A stretch of DNA of 46,951 nt from an uncultured Bacillus sp. (GCF_946478885.1 NZ_CAMLDX010000012.1:1-46951), one strand, 5' to 3'; positions 25,057-33,027 are shown, counted from the stretch's first letter. The notes: generated from the sequence alone by a model not told the origin. Translations and numbers: made by a program.

Positions 25057-25781
25057 CTTTCCATCACCATACCGATCGTTGTGGCGATAATGGCCGCCAG
25101 CATCACTCCTGTACTCCCAGAGGAAAAGAAGCTTGCTGCAATCACGATTAAGACTGCTATAATGGCAACCATGATATCGACAAAATATTTCTTCTGACTT
25201 ATAATCTGAAGCACTAAAAGTCCGATAAACATACCGGACATAGCAAAATCCAGGCCAAAGCTTTCAGGTTCAGGTATCCACTTCCCGAAATAGCCGCCCG
25301 CTATATTCGCAATAAACCAATTTAAATAAGCGGTAATATTTAAACCAAGCATCCATTTATAGCTAGCCTGCTGTTTATTCTGCAGCTGATTAATGGAAAC
25401 ACCAAAGGTTTCATCTGTTAAAAGAGCTCCAACCGTCAGATTTTTCCAAGGAGAGAGATGGCGAAAGTAAGGAGAAAGTGCTGCACTTAATAAAAGATGG
25501 CGGATATTGATAAAGAAGATGGTAAAAATGATGGCAGAAATCGGATTGCTTGCCGCTATCATGCCTGCCGCAATGAATTGTCCCGATCCCGCATAGAGTA
25601 GCAGACTCATCAGAGCAATTTCGGCAATACTAAGACCGGACGTTTTTTCTACAACTCCGGCAGCAAAACCAATACTTAAATACCCAAGCAATGTGGGGAT
25701 ACAATCTTTCACTCCCTGCCAAAATGTATCTTCTTCCTGCTGAATTAATTCAGAGCCTACATGCAGACTCCCTTGCTTCAA
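25047..25781 (-). CDS. azlC: AzlC-family branched-chain amino acid exporter subunit
   Basis: A ~244-residue integral membrane protein with the AzlC signatures: PTLLGYLSIGFAAGVV, LMSLLLYAGSGQFIA, FINIRHLLLSAALSPYF and LTDETFGVS. I prefer a TTG start at 25781 because AGAGGAG lies eight bases upstream; an in-frame GTG at 25790 overlaps that site. It is expressed with azlD as an efflux pair (azaleucine resistance in B. subtilis). No adjacent AzlB/Lrp-type regulator is seen. Confidence 0.88.
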   Translation of the reverse strand: MKQGSLHVGSELIQQEEDTFWQGVKDCIPTLLGYLSIGFAAGVVEKTSGLSIAEIALMSLLLYAGSGQFIAAGMIAASNPISAIIFTIFFINIRHLLLSAALSPYFRHLSPWKNLTVGALLTDETFGVSINQLQNKQQASYKWMLGLNITAYLNWFIANIAGGYFGKWIPEPESFGLDFAMSGMFIGLLVLQIISQKKYFVDIMVAIIAVLIVIAASFFSSGSTGVMLAAIIATTIGMVMERWR

Positions 25782-25998
25782 ATTGATCACTCCTCTTAAA
25801 AAACCGTGAAATCATTCAGATAGGATACAAAACAACTCTATCATACTTTACGTTTGAATGGGGCTAGCAAATTTAAATTTTCATAATTTCCTGTATAACG
25901 AGAAAAGAAAAAAAACAGTAATAGTAACAAAGTGAAACAAGAGTTGCTTCATTCTCTTTGCCTATTCCTGTCAAATAATGGTATGGAATTTTTAGCAT

Positions 25999-27897
25999 CT
26001 ATCTGCCATTAACTTTTAAGTCCAGGTCACCGAGGATAATTAATGCTTGAATCGCCATTAGCAAATGGTAACTAGCCATTGGATTTCGAAGATCTTTTTG
26101 CAGCAGAATCTCAAGTTTGTGAATGCGATATCGCAGACCGCTTACTGAAAGAGCCAGATCGTCTGCTGTTTTTTCTAAATTTCCACCATTTAGCAGAAAC
26201 AAGTAAAGAGTGCGAATAAAATCCGTCTCTTTTTGGTCATGTCCATAGATGTTTCCTAATACAGACTTTGCCATTTCACGGACTTCACTTTCATTATTCT
26301 CATTGATTAATGCTCCGACAACCCCTAATGAATCAAAATAAACCACTCTCCTGCCTTTAAATGCCATCCTTAATGCCACTATGGCATTTTTATATGCGGT
26401 ATTCGCCTCTTGGATAGATGAGGACTGCTTGCTGACCCCAACATACAGTTCACATTTTGGCAAAATTTTTACAATTTCACGATACAATTGGTCTATTAAA
26501 TCAGATATTGACTCCCTGCCTTCCGACTCTGCCGTGATCAGTAAATGAATTCTTTTTTCTTTTTGATTTAGTAAATAATTTCGCTTATGCGCCTTGCAGA
26601 ATTGAGTAATGGCTGCATACAGCTCATTTCGAAACAATAGTTCTTGATCGAAGTCTTTAAATTCACCGCCATAGCCAAAAACACAGATATAAAAGGGTAC
26701 CGTCAAATCAAGCTGAAACAAGCTGGCTTTTGCAATCATTTCTTCACTTGAGCCAAAATGACCACTTAATATTTCCTTCAAAAACAAACTTTTCATTTGC
26801 TCAAAAGAGTCCAGTTTTGTTTTTTCATAAAACAGACTGAGTGCACAAATAGAGGAGACCCTTTCAATAATCATTTGTGAATAATTTTCTTTATAGTCAT
26901 TTTGATTGACAAACAAAAACGAGCAATACCCCATTCGATTCCTTTGGAGGATGATAGGTGAAGTTAAGAGAAGATAAGATTTTTGATCGCATGCAACTGT
27001 TTGGACAATCGGCTCTGAACGGTTTCCGAATTGTTCGGTGTGAATCGCTTGAAAGATGGTTTCAGGGGTTAAATCGATTGATAGAGGATCAAAGCCAGCA
27101 AACGCTATCGATTGTCCTGTCACTGTATGAATAGCTGTCGGAATGTCTGTTAGTCTGTATACCTCTTGAATAATGTAGTCCAGATTGGCACCATTCACAA
27201 GTTCCTTCGTTAAAATTTTATTGATAGTATTGGCAATCATTAAATGATCCCGTTCTTGTAGCAATGTTTCATAGGTTAACTCAAGCTCTTTCACAATTGG
27301 CATTTCATTCAGGTAATAAAGCTCTTTTTTAATCTCACTTCCCCAAAGAATTTCACTTTTCCCGACAGCGTAACATTCTTGATTACCTAAAGCCCGACAA
27401 CTGACCTCTTTAAAGATCACTCTATGCCCAAATGCTTCGGTCACAAATCCGCTTGCATATCCTGCAAGAGAATCGCATACAGGAGAAGAACTGATTCCAA
27501 TCTTATCAAGATGTTCATCAGCCTCAAAGGAGTTTTTCCAAATACTTTCCATATGAAGGGTTTGCTGGTTATTTTCTTCCTTGATCTCTAATTTGGTAGT
27601 GATTGACTTAACATAGCCCTTCATTGAATGAAGAATCGGCCCATATTCGATTAATTCTTCCAATGAAGAATACTGGCCTAGCCTTTTACAATCTTTTGCA
27701 TCCTGCCTTCCCAGATTCCAACCATAGCGAAATAAAAAACCTTTGGTTCTTTCCAAACCAATATTATGAATCAAATCTTTCCTAAAGAAACCAAAAGCAT
27801 GCGTATCAACAATGATAGAGCGATTATCGGTCATCTGGCTAATTTCATTCTTTGCTTCAAGCACCATTCCATTTATCATCGGCATTGTTGGCCGCAT
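25999..27897 (-). CDS. Second aromatic-sensing regulator: XylR_N + V4R + PucR-type HTH
   Basis: About 632 residues and clearly paralogous to the protein at 10510-12402. The same order of parts is visible: XylR_N (DLIHNIGLERTKGFLFRYGW, then ESIWKNSFEADEHL), a V4R domain with C141, C167 and C175 (VCDSLAGYASGFV; EVSCRALGNQEC), a GAF-like middle, a CdaR-like region (ELYVGVSKQSSSIQEANTAY) and a PucR-type HTH (LNGGNLEKTADDLALSVS, then GLRYRIHKL). There is no AAA+ domain. I start it at ATG 27897, six bases after AGAGGTGG; GTG 27906 is an alternative. It follows the ferredoxin gene by ~15 bp, so catechol dioxygenase, ferredoxin and this regulator may form one transcript. The likely inducers are phenolic compounds; this is inference. 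Confidence 0.85.
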   Translation of the reverse strand: MRPTMPMINGMVLEAKNEISQMTDNRSIIVDTHAFGFFRKDLIHNIGLERTKGFLFRYGWNLGRQDAKDCKRLGQYSSLEELIEYGPILHSMKGYVKSITTKLEIKEENNQQTLHMESIWKNSFEADEHLDKIGISSSPVCDSLAGYASGFVTEAFGHRVIFKEVSCRALGNQECYAVGKSEILWGSEIKKELYYLNEMPIVKELELTYETLLQERDHLMIANTINKILTKELVNGANLDYIIQEVYRLTDIPTAIHTVTGQSIAFAGFDPLSIDLTPETIFQAIHTEQFGNRSEPIVQTVACDQKSYLLLTSPIILQRNRMGYCSFLFVNQNDYKENYSQMIIERVSSICALSLFYEKTKLDSFEQMKSLFLKEILSGHFGSSEEMIAKASLFQLDLTVPFYICVFGYGGEFKDFDQELLFRNELYAAITQFCKAHKRNYLLNQKEKRIHLLITAESEGRESISDLIDQLYREIVKILPKCELYVGVSKQSSSIQEANTAYKNAIVALRMAFKGRRVVYFDSLGVVGALINENNESEVREMAKSVLGNIYGHDQKETDFIRTLYLFLLNGGNLEKTADDLALSVSGLRYRIHKLEILLQKDLRNPMASYHLLMAIQALIILGDLDLKVNGR

Positions 27898-27912
27898 TCC
27901 AGCCACCTCTTT

Positions 27913-28179
27913 CTATGAATTCAATTCAATCTGCAGATCATTTATAGGATGGGCCTTACACAAAAGAACATACCCAACCTTTGCTTCCTCATCGGTCAGA
28001 GCACTTTTTGCATACTTTTTCAATCGATATTGACCATCTGTCACTCTCGCCTTACAAAAGCCGCAACCCCCACCAACACATGCAAAAGGCACTTTTATCA
28101 ACTGGGCACGTGTAGCTGCTACCAAATTCTTTTCCTCAGAACAAACAAAGCTCTAATCATCTATCTTAATTGTAAACAA
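27913..28179 (-). pseudogene. XylT-like [2Fe-2S] ferredoxin with an in-frame amber codon
   Basis: The complete frame begins at TTG 28179, seven bases after AAGGAAGTGG, and reads FTIKIDD, then TAG (28153-28155, codon 9), then SFVCSEEKNLVAATRAQ and on to the stop at 27913. Ignoring the TAG, it is an 88-codon plant-type ferredoxin with cluster cysteines C34, C39, C42 and C74 (ACVGGGCGFCKAR ... VLLC). XylT-like ferredoxins reactivate oxidised catechol 2,3-dioxygenase, whose gene is next door. Translation could restart at TTG 28125 behind GAGGAA, giving 70 residues without the first beta strands. It may be a recent nonsense mutation, a sequencing error, or a truly shortened protein. Confidence 0.75.
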
Positions 28180-28269
28180 AACGATCCACTTCCTTCAATA
28201 TTAATCATTTCTTTAGCATGATTTCAATTAAGTGCATGAATTTTTAGATAATTATTTTTTAAAACTGAT

Positions 28270-28353
28270 AACCCGTGTAAACGAGGTCTTACCTCCAGTT
28301 ACAGGAAAAGCCTTTCTGTCGAAAGGCTTTTCCCGTCTCTATAATCACGGGTT
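28270..28353. other. Multi-hairpin structure between dioxygenase and ferredoxin genes
   Basis: An outer stem AACCCGTG (28270-28277)/CACGGGTT (28346-28353) encloses two hairpins: GAGGT/ACCTC (28283-28287 with 28291-28295) and a 13-bp perfect stem GGAAAAGCCTTTC/GAAAGGCTTTTCC (28304-28316 with 28321-28333). It begins eight bases after the dioxygenase stop. It may attenuate or terminate transcription, or protect the upstream mRNA from 3' decay. No long T run follows. Confidence 0.7.
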
Positions 28354-28361
28354 TTACGTAA

Positions 28362-29282
28362 TTATGAAAAAACAGAACCAAATGTTTCATTTAATTGTCT
28401 GCGATGATAGAAGATCCCTTGTCCTAATTTATCTTCCGTCCAAGTAATGGTAGGAAAATCTGAATATACAGCATACCCCCCTGTATACACTTCATTGCGA
28501 TTACCAGACGGATCATAAAAGTAGATCGTTTCTCCTCTGGTGATACCATGACGAGTTGGCGTTACTTCAATTTCTATTTCATTTCGGGAAAGTATATCTG
28601 ACGCTTTTAAGACGTCATACCAATTATTCAAATAGAAACCGACATGATGTAATTTTGTATCGGGACCTTTAATAAAAGCAACATCATGGGCAGTCATCGA
28701 GGTGGATAAAAAGCTTGCAATTAATTGTTCCCCATCGACACTGACAACTTTCTCAGTTTGTACAAATCCTAAGGCTTCTGTGAATAATCTTGTTGTAGTG
28801 GCAACATCGTCCCCTGCAAGCAATGCATGATCAAGGCGATGCGGAGCAATTCCACGTAAGCCATCCGCCCATGGATGTGGATTAAGACGACCTGCAGGAA
28901 CTCCTGAATATTCAATATCATGATACAGTTCAAAAGTATGCCCTGTTGGCAGGACAAAACGAATCGCTTCTCCTTCCCCAAGACGGGATTTATTTGAAAC
29001 ACGTTTAACATCGCAACCAAACTGCTCAATTTTACGTTCTAATTTATCCAATGCATCATTATTTGTTACTTTGAATGCAATGTGATCCATGCCGGCAGAA
29101 TCCGATTTTTCAAGAATAACACTGTGATGATCCCATTCATCCCATGCTTTTAAATAAACCCTATTTTCATCCTGGCCGGTTACATCTAACCCAAGAATAT
29201 TTGAATAATAATCAACGGATTTTTCAAAATCATGTACTCTAAGCTGAACCCGCCCTATTCTTTCAATCCCATTACCATTCAT
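28362..29282 (-). CDS. Catechol 2,3-dioxygenase (extradiol, XylE/DmpB type)
   Basis: A 306-residue two-domain vicinal-oxygen-chelate enzyme. Iron ligands appear at H152 (HRLDHALL), H213 (LHHVGFYL) and E264 (NRNEVYTGGY), and the extradiol fingerprint RHGITRGETIYFYDPSGNRN is complete up to E264. It cleaves catechol to 2-hydroxymuconic semialdehyde. I start it at ATG 29282 after AAGGGGTG; an in-frame GTG at 29291 overlaps that site. It is in the same direction as the ferredoxin and second regulator genes. It links the monooxygenase (catechol-forming) and the 33-36.5 kb operon (semialdehyde-consuming). Confidence 0.95.
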   Translation of the reverse strand: MNGNGIERIGRVQLRVHDFEKSVDYYSNILGLDVTGQDENRVYLKAWDEWDHHSVILEKSDSAGMDHIAFKVTNNDALDKLERKIEQFGCDVKRVSNKSRLGEGEAIRFVLPTGHTFELYHDIEYSGVPAGRLNPHPWADGLRGIAPHRLDHALLAGDDVATTTRLFTEALGFVQTEKVVSVDGEQLIASFLSTSMTAHDVAFIKGPDTKLHHVGFYLNNWYDVLKASDILSRNEIEIEVTPTRHGITRGETIYFYDPSGNRNEVYTGGYAVYSDFPTITWTEDKLGQGIFYHRRQLNETFGSVFS

Positions 29283-29813
29283 GAAAAACACCCCTTATTC
29301 AGAATTTTAAATCCAACATTTCAGAAACTTTCCAATGGCATAGAACCGCATCCTTGTTTTTCCTCGACACCGTACATTGCATCCCCAAAAAATGTGAAGC
29401 ATCATTCATTTGCTTATAATAGCTGAACTCAGTTCTGCAAAAATGAAAACTGATTCCCGCTAGTTTCAAAGAATAAAGACCGCAACTGCTTTTAAAATGA
29501 AGCAGAAAATAACATCTCCGATTCAAATGCCAGCATGATGCAATCGCTTACATAAATAGCAATCCGCCCTTAAAGGTATCCTCGTCCATTAAGATATCGT
29601 ATTGACTTAATATGCATAGTAGATAGAATCACTTACTAACTTCTCCTATTATAAATAGCAGAAGTTAGTAAGGACTATGAAGTTTATAACTTAATAATAC
29701 TGTTTATGATGTAATTGTACAATAACAGATTATGTCTATTTTTTTGTTATAATCCGTCATTAAATGTTGAATTTGGACATTTTTCGACGGATAATTTAGA
29801 CATTTTAACGCAC
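29283..29813 (-). promoter_or_regulatory. Upstream control region of catechol dioxygenase
   Basis: Over 500 bp without a supported gene. It holds AATCGCTTACAT (29543-29554, shared with the monooxygenase upstream region), a 41-bp palindrome (29632-29672), TTTTCGACGGAT (29781-29792), and a direct repeat ATTTGGACATTTT/ATTTAGACATTTT (29771 and 29794, 23 bp apart). These suggest regulator binding, but no promoter could be fixed. Confidence 0.45.
29632..29672. repeat. 41-bp near-perfect palindrome
   Basis: Arms of 19 bp with one mismatch (CTTACTAACTTCT then CTATT on the left; AATAG then AGAAGTTAGTAAG on the right) around a 3-base centre. No T run follows on either side, so a dimer-binding operator or cruciform fits better than a terminator. 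Confidence 0.8.
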
Positions 29814-29847
29814 AACAAAAGGGTAAACAGCGTTTTACCCTTTTGTT
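29814..29847. terminator. Terminator after thiW
   Basis: AACAAAAGGGTAAA (29814-29827) pairs with TTTACCCTTTTGTT, a strong stem with built-in A and T runs ~20 bp past the thiW stop codon. Confidence 0.85.
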
Positions 29848-29865
29848 TTTGTTCATACCATTCTA

Positions 29866-30372
29866 TTATTTATTGCTTTGTTGCTGAAAGGATTGAATCG
29901 CCGAATTCTTCATTACAACACTAAGAATGATAAAGCCAATTACAGCTCCGGTAAATGAACTAAATATAAAGGAAGGAATAAAGCCGAACAACGCAACATT
30001 TTGTCCCAATAAAAGGGTGGCAATCGGATAACAAACCATAGCACCTATAATTCCAGTACCAACTATTTCTCCCAAACAAGATATGAATAATTTTTTTGTT
30101 TTCTTGTATAATAAAGATGCTAAAAACGCGCCAATGATACTCCCAGGAAAAGCAAAAATAGAGCCCGTTCCCATTATATTTCTAAATATTGAAATGATTA
30201 AGGCCTGCATTACTGCATACCATGGTCCAAGGAGAACCGCTGTTAATACATTGAGAAAATGTTGAATAGGAAATAATTTAGTAAACCCCAACGGTATGTA
30301 TAAAATATGGCTTGTTAAGGTACCGATGGCAATGATCATTGCCGTCATCGTTAGTTTTAAAGTTTTATGCAT
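29866..30372 (-). CDS. thiW: ThiW, thiazole-specific ECF transporter S component
   Basis: A 168-residue membrane protein with five to six helices (LTMTAMIIAIGTLTSHILYI, LNVLTAVLLGPWYAVMQALI, GSIIGAFLASLLY, GTGIIGAMVCYPIATLLLG, FTGAVIGFIILSVV). The features AIGTLTSHI, FPIQHFLNVL and FRNIMGTGSIFAFPGS fit ThiW, the substrate-binding component of an energy-coupling-factor transporter for hydroxyethylthiazole. It is cotranscribed with thiM behind a TPP riboswitch. AAAGGAGC precedes the ATG. The ECF energising module is not in the window. Confidence 0.92.
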   Translation of the reverse strand: MHKTLKLTMTAMIIAIGTLTSHILYIPLGFTKLFPIQHFLNVLTAVLLGPWYAVMQALIISIFRNIMGTGSIFAFPGSIIGAFLASLLYKKTKKLFISCLGEIVGTGIIGAMVCYPIATLLLGQNVALFGFIPSFIFSSFTGAVIGFIILSVVMKNSAIQSFQQQSNK

Positions 30373-30468
30373 TTTATTACTGCTCCTTTAATCATGATTC
30401 TTTACTGTAACAAAAAGCTGCCGCTGACTCAATAATGAGTCAGCATTATTTCTCATCGTGAAACTAAA

Positions 30469-31251
30469 TCAAAGCTTTTCAAACGAACTGTACAGATCAA
30501 TCTCTGATGAAGAAAGAATCGACAGCTGATTTAAATACTCGATTTGAAAACTCCCTGCCCCCTGCCCTTCTGTTTTATTGGCAGCAATTTCGGCCGCTAC
30601 TCCATTAAATATCCGTGCAGATACTGCGGCTTCCAAATAATTGTTTTCCACTGCTGCAAATGTTCCGATAACAGCGGAAAATAGACTTCCTGCCCCCATG
30701 ACTTTGGCCATGATTGGATCGCCGTTATAGATAGCGTAATTGAGAACCCCATCCGACACATAATCTTCTTTACCCGACACCACAGCGACTGCATTAAACC
30801 ATTTGGCGAAGAGGGCAGCCATCTCCTTCACATGATTTGTTTGCAAACTTTTTTCTGCTGCAACAACCGCAGCAGCCGGGGCATTTCCGTAAATAATCGA
30901 CACACAAATTTCCTTCAGCAATTGGCGGATAATTTCAGCTTGATCGACTATTATCCCCGCCTCTGCCATATTAATGATCACCGGAGTACCCTGTTTATTT
31001 GCTGACCGGCCGATGGCAATATATGATTCAAATGCTTCACTTCGGATGCTATCTATGTTCAATACCACGATATCAAACTTCCCAACTATATCTGCCGTTT
31101 CCTCTACAGGTTCAGCTATAATTGGGAAGGCCCCAAGTGCTAACAAACCATTCCCTGTAAATGGTCCAGCTGCAAAATGGGTCACATTGAGAATTTTCGG
31201 ACTTGTATGCCTGACCTTTTTAAGGATTGAATGAACTCTTCCCTTTTCCAT
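30469..31251 (-). CDS. thiM: Hydroxyethylthiazole kinase ThiM
   Basis: A 260-residue ribokinase-fold enzyme that phosphorylates 4-methyl-5-(2-hydroxyethyl)thiazole in thiamine salvage. Signatures: HFAAGPFTGNGLLALGAFPI near the N-terminus, NIDSIRSEAFESYIAIGR, VSGKEDYVSDG, and MGAGSLFSAVIGTFAAVE with the catalytic acidic/cysteine region near the C-terminal helix. I start it at ATG 31251, which has AAGGAGG upstream; the longer frame from 31278 lacks a site. In the usual sequence the motif TGCGSL would contain a cysteine; here it is MGAGSL, a conservative difference that occurs in some members. Confidence 0.9.
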   Translation of the reverse strand: MEKGRVHSILKKVRHTSPKILNVTHFAAGPFTGNGLLALGAFPIIAEPVEETADIVGKFDIVVLNIDSIRSEAFESYIAIGRSANKQGTPVIINMAEAGIIVDQAEIIRQLLKEICVSIIYGNAPAAAVVAAEKSLQTNHVKEMAALFAKWFNAVAVVSGKEDYVSDGVLNYAIYNGDPIMAKVMGAGSLFSAVIGTFAAVENNYLEAAVSARIFNGVAAEIAANKTEGQGAGSFQIEYLNQLSILSSSEIDLYSSFEKL

Positions 31252-31419
31252 ATTACATTTCCTCCTTACCTTTCTCATTGTAAGGCCGTTTGACGTACTT
31301 ATTTGATAAAAAAAGCTGCGTTAAAACCACGGTGAATGATTTTTGCGGGAAGGCTTGGTGGCCCTAAATAGAAAACAATTGCCTGAAACGGAACAACAAC
31401 CCACTTTAACAGACCCATA

Positions 31420-31466
31420 AAATAAAAAGCCAAATCCTTGAATGAGCAGGACCTAGCTTCGTTGGC
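31420..31466 (-). terminator. Putative terminator in the thiM leader (expression platform)
   Basis: On the minus strand GCCAA (31462-31466) can pair with TTGGC (31429-31433), followed by TTTTTATTTT. It lies directly after the TPP aptamer, where a ligand-controlled terminator is expected. The loop is long, so the exact fold is uncertain. Confidence 0.5.
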
Positions 31467-31479
31467 AAGATTTTATAAT

Positions 31480-31584
31480 TTAATCCCTGCTTTCCTACGC
31501 CGGCATGATCCGGATCAGGTTCAAAGGGTTGAAACATAAATCATTTTTCTCTCAGCTCTTCAAAGAGCACCCCTAGCGGTTACG
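31480..31584 (-). ncRNA. TPP riboswitch (THI element)
   Basis: On the minus strand the conserved elements appear in order: CTAGGGGTGCTC, GCTGAGAGA, CCCTTTGAACCTGATCCGGA and TCATGCCGGCGTAGGAAAGC. These are the thi-box landmarks, including the CUGAGA pyrimidine-sensor and the CUUUGAACCUGAU helix. It is ~230 bp upstream of thiM and would shut off the thiM-thiW operon when thiamine pyrophosphate is plentiful. Confidence 0.95.
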
Positions 31585-31633
31585 ATATTTTCTTTTAAAA
31601 ATAGTGTGAATATTTATTATTGTAAAGGTGAGA

Positions 31634-32062
31634 TTAAAAGGTATTATAAATATTCGCACACTCTTCTCCCGTAGGCTCATAAAAACAATGCAGTTTAAAG
31701 CGACCGGTCAAAGGCTGATCATACCATGTGGGAGGGCAATTACCTTCAGGGCGAAAATACCATAAACTAAATTTTGCAGGCCATAATCTTTCCCCTCTGA
31801 TACTTCTCCGGGCAAGACGCTTTTCACTTTCACGGGCACGCTGATAAAAATATCCCTTTATAGTTGCCTCAAAAGCATGCGGCTGGTAGATCATCTGTGG
31901 AATCGTTCGAATACCTGTGAAATCGGAACAATTTGCTCTGATGCGATTAATCCCGACATTTCCGATCATCAGCATTCCTTGCTGCCCTTCTCCTTCCCCT
32001 TCTGCCCTCAATAGTCTGGCTAATAATGCGATATCAGATTCATTTGCTTTTACAACTGCCAT
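31634..32062 (-). CDS. cwlJ: Spore cortex-lytic hydrolase CwlJ
   Basis: A 142-residue Hydrolase_2 protein that matches B. subtilis CwlJ in length and over nearly the whole sequence: LARLLRAEGEGEGQQGMLMI (conserved acidic E21), GNVGINRIRANCSDF, MIYQPHAFEA, GYFYQRARESE, WPAKFSLWYFRPEGNCP and the C-terminal NIYNTF. CwlJ is made in the mother cell, sits in the spore coat and breaks cortex muropeptides during germination, notably with Ca-dipicolinate. It lacks a signal peptide, as expected. The gerQ gene, which often accompanies cwlJ, is not adjacent. GGAGGTGAT precedes the ATG. Confidence 0.95.
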   Translation of the reverse strand: MAVVKANESDIALLARLLRAEGEGEGQQGMLMIGNVGINRIRANCSDFTGIRTIPQMIYQPHAFEATIKGYFYQRARESEKRLARRSIRGERLWPAKFSLWYFRPEGNCPPTWYDQPLTGRFKLHCFYEPTGEECANIYNTF

Positions 32063-32148
32063 TTTATCACCTCCATTATGCCTTTACTTCTATCTTAATG
32101 GAAGTTGGTGTCCTATATTCCGATCATTTTCCCAATGTGTATAACACT

Positions 32149-32778
32149 TTATAGACTCTTTTCTTCTACTGCCTCTGCAAGAAGAAATAAATAATTATAA
32201 ATGGCACAATAGGCTTCATTGATCGTCCAATCCTCTGTGAATCCCTTCATGCGATTTAACGGAAAATTCAAATCCCACAGCCCATCCTGATTATTGAACA
32301 TCAGATCAAAGGTACATTCGGCATTTGTAAAGGAGTTGGTTAAATATGAGATAATATGGCCTTCTTTTTTTTTCGGCAGTTTTAGTCCTAGCATTACATC
32401 ATAGGTCCCAAATACACTATCAGCCTCAAAGGACACAGCGTCAACATTGATCATCTCAAACCAAGGCGATTCTACATAAATAAATTCCTCTACATGTTCC
32501 TTAAAGTATCGGATTGGCCGTTCAAGAAACGCCACTGTTTCTATGGCTAGCAATTCATCTGTTTCTTTATCGCATCTTTCAAGATAAGCATCTTGAAATC
32601 GGCTTTGTGCCTCTTTCTCCAGCCACGCCACTCCCTGTTTCTCCTCAGATAGCAAATCATGTTTTTCGATATATTCTTTTTCCTCTGCAAAGATCTCCAT
32701 CTCAAACACTTGCGAACTTTCTGTTAAATGTTCATTCCATATTCTATCCAAATAATTGGCCACTTGCTTTGCTAGCAT
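32149..32778 (-). CDS. Acidic cytoplasmic protein of unknown function
   Basis: A 209-residue, strongly acidic protein rich in Glu, Phe and Trp, without signal peptide, membrane segments or a motif I recognise. The N-terminal third is helical and highly charged; the centre (VSFEADSVFGTYDVMLGLKLP) and the FNNQDGLWDLNFPLN stretch look like beta structure. The start has AGAGGGATG upstream. It is in the same direction as cwlJ, 86 bp upstream, and may be cotranscribed. A function is not proposed. Confidence 0.65.
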   Translation of the reverse strand: MLAKQVANYLDRIWNEHLTESSQVFEMEIFAEEKEYIEKHDLLSEEKQGVAWLEKEAQSRFQDAYLERCDKETDELLAIETVAFLERPIRYFKEHVEEFIYVESPWFEMINVDAVSFEADSVFGTYDVMLGLKLPKKKEGHIISYLTNSFTNAECTFDLMFNNQDGLWDLNFPLNRMKGFTEDWTINEAYCAIYNYLFLLAEAVEEKSL

Positions 32779-32895
32779 ATAAAAATCATCCCTCTATCTT
32801 ATGTATTTTACCTGATTGCTTTCATACTGACTCTATATTGCAGCTTTTGATAGAAAATCGCAACTTTTTATTTTAAAAAACGAATCAGCAAAAAA

Positions 32896-33009
32896 GATCT
32901 GTCCAAAAAAAAGGTGGCAGGCACCACAATCCTGTATCTAATCACTCTGCATAAATCTGCATGGGATATAGATCAGTTGCGGATACCTGACACCTCATAG
33001 GACAGCCTC
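32896..33009 (+). repeat. Intergenic repeat, copy 1
   Basis: Related along its length to 40047-40162 in the opposite orientation. Shared parts: CTGTCC at one edge, GGTGGCAGGCACCAC (GGTGTCAGGCACCAC in copy 2), a middle with TGTATC...ATCACT.TGCAT, then GGATAyAGATC, TGACACC and GGACAGCC at the other edge. The ends are inverted repeats, so the transcript could fold back. No coding capacity. Confidence 0.85.
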
Positions 33010-33027
33010 TTTTTTACAACCTATTTG

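Noticed and set aside
28232..28447. 71-codon plus-strand ORF
   Set aside because: Covers the multi-hairpin region and the antisense end of catechol dioxygenase; no coding signals.
29299..29526. 75-codon minus-strand ORF upstream of catechol dioxygenase
   Set aside because: TTG start without a ribosome binding site and a protein-unlike sequence; treated as control region.
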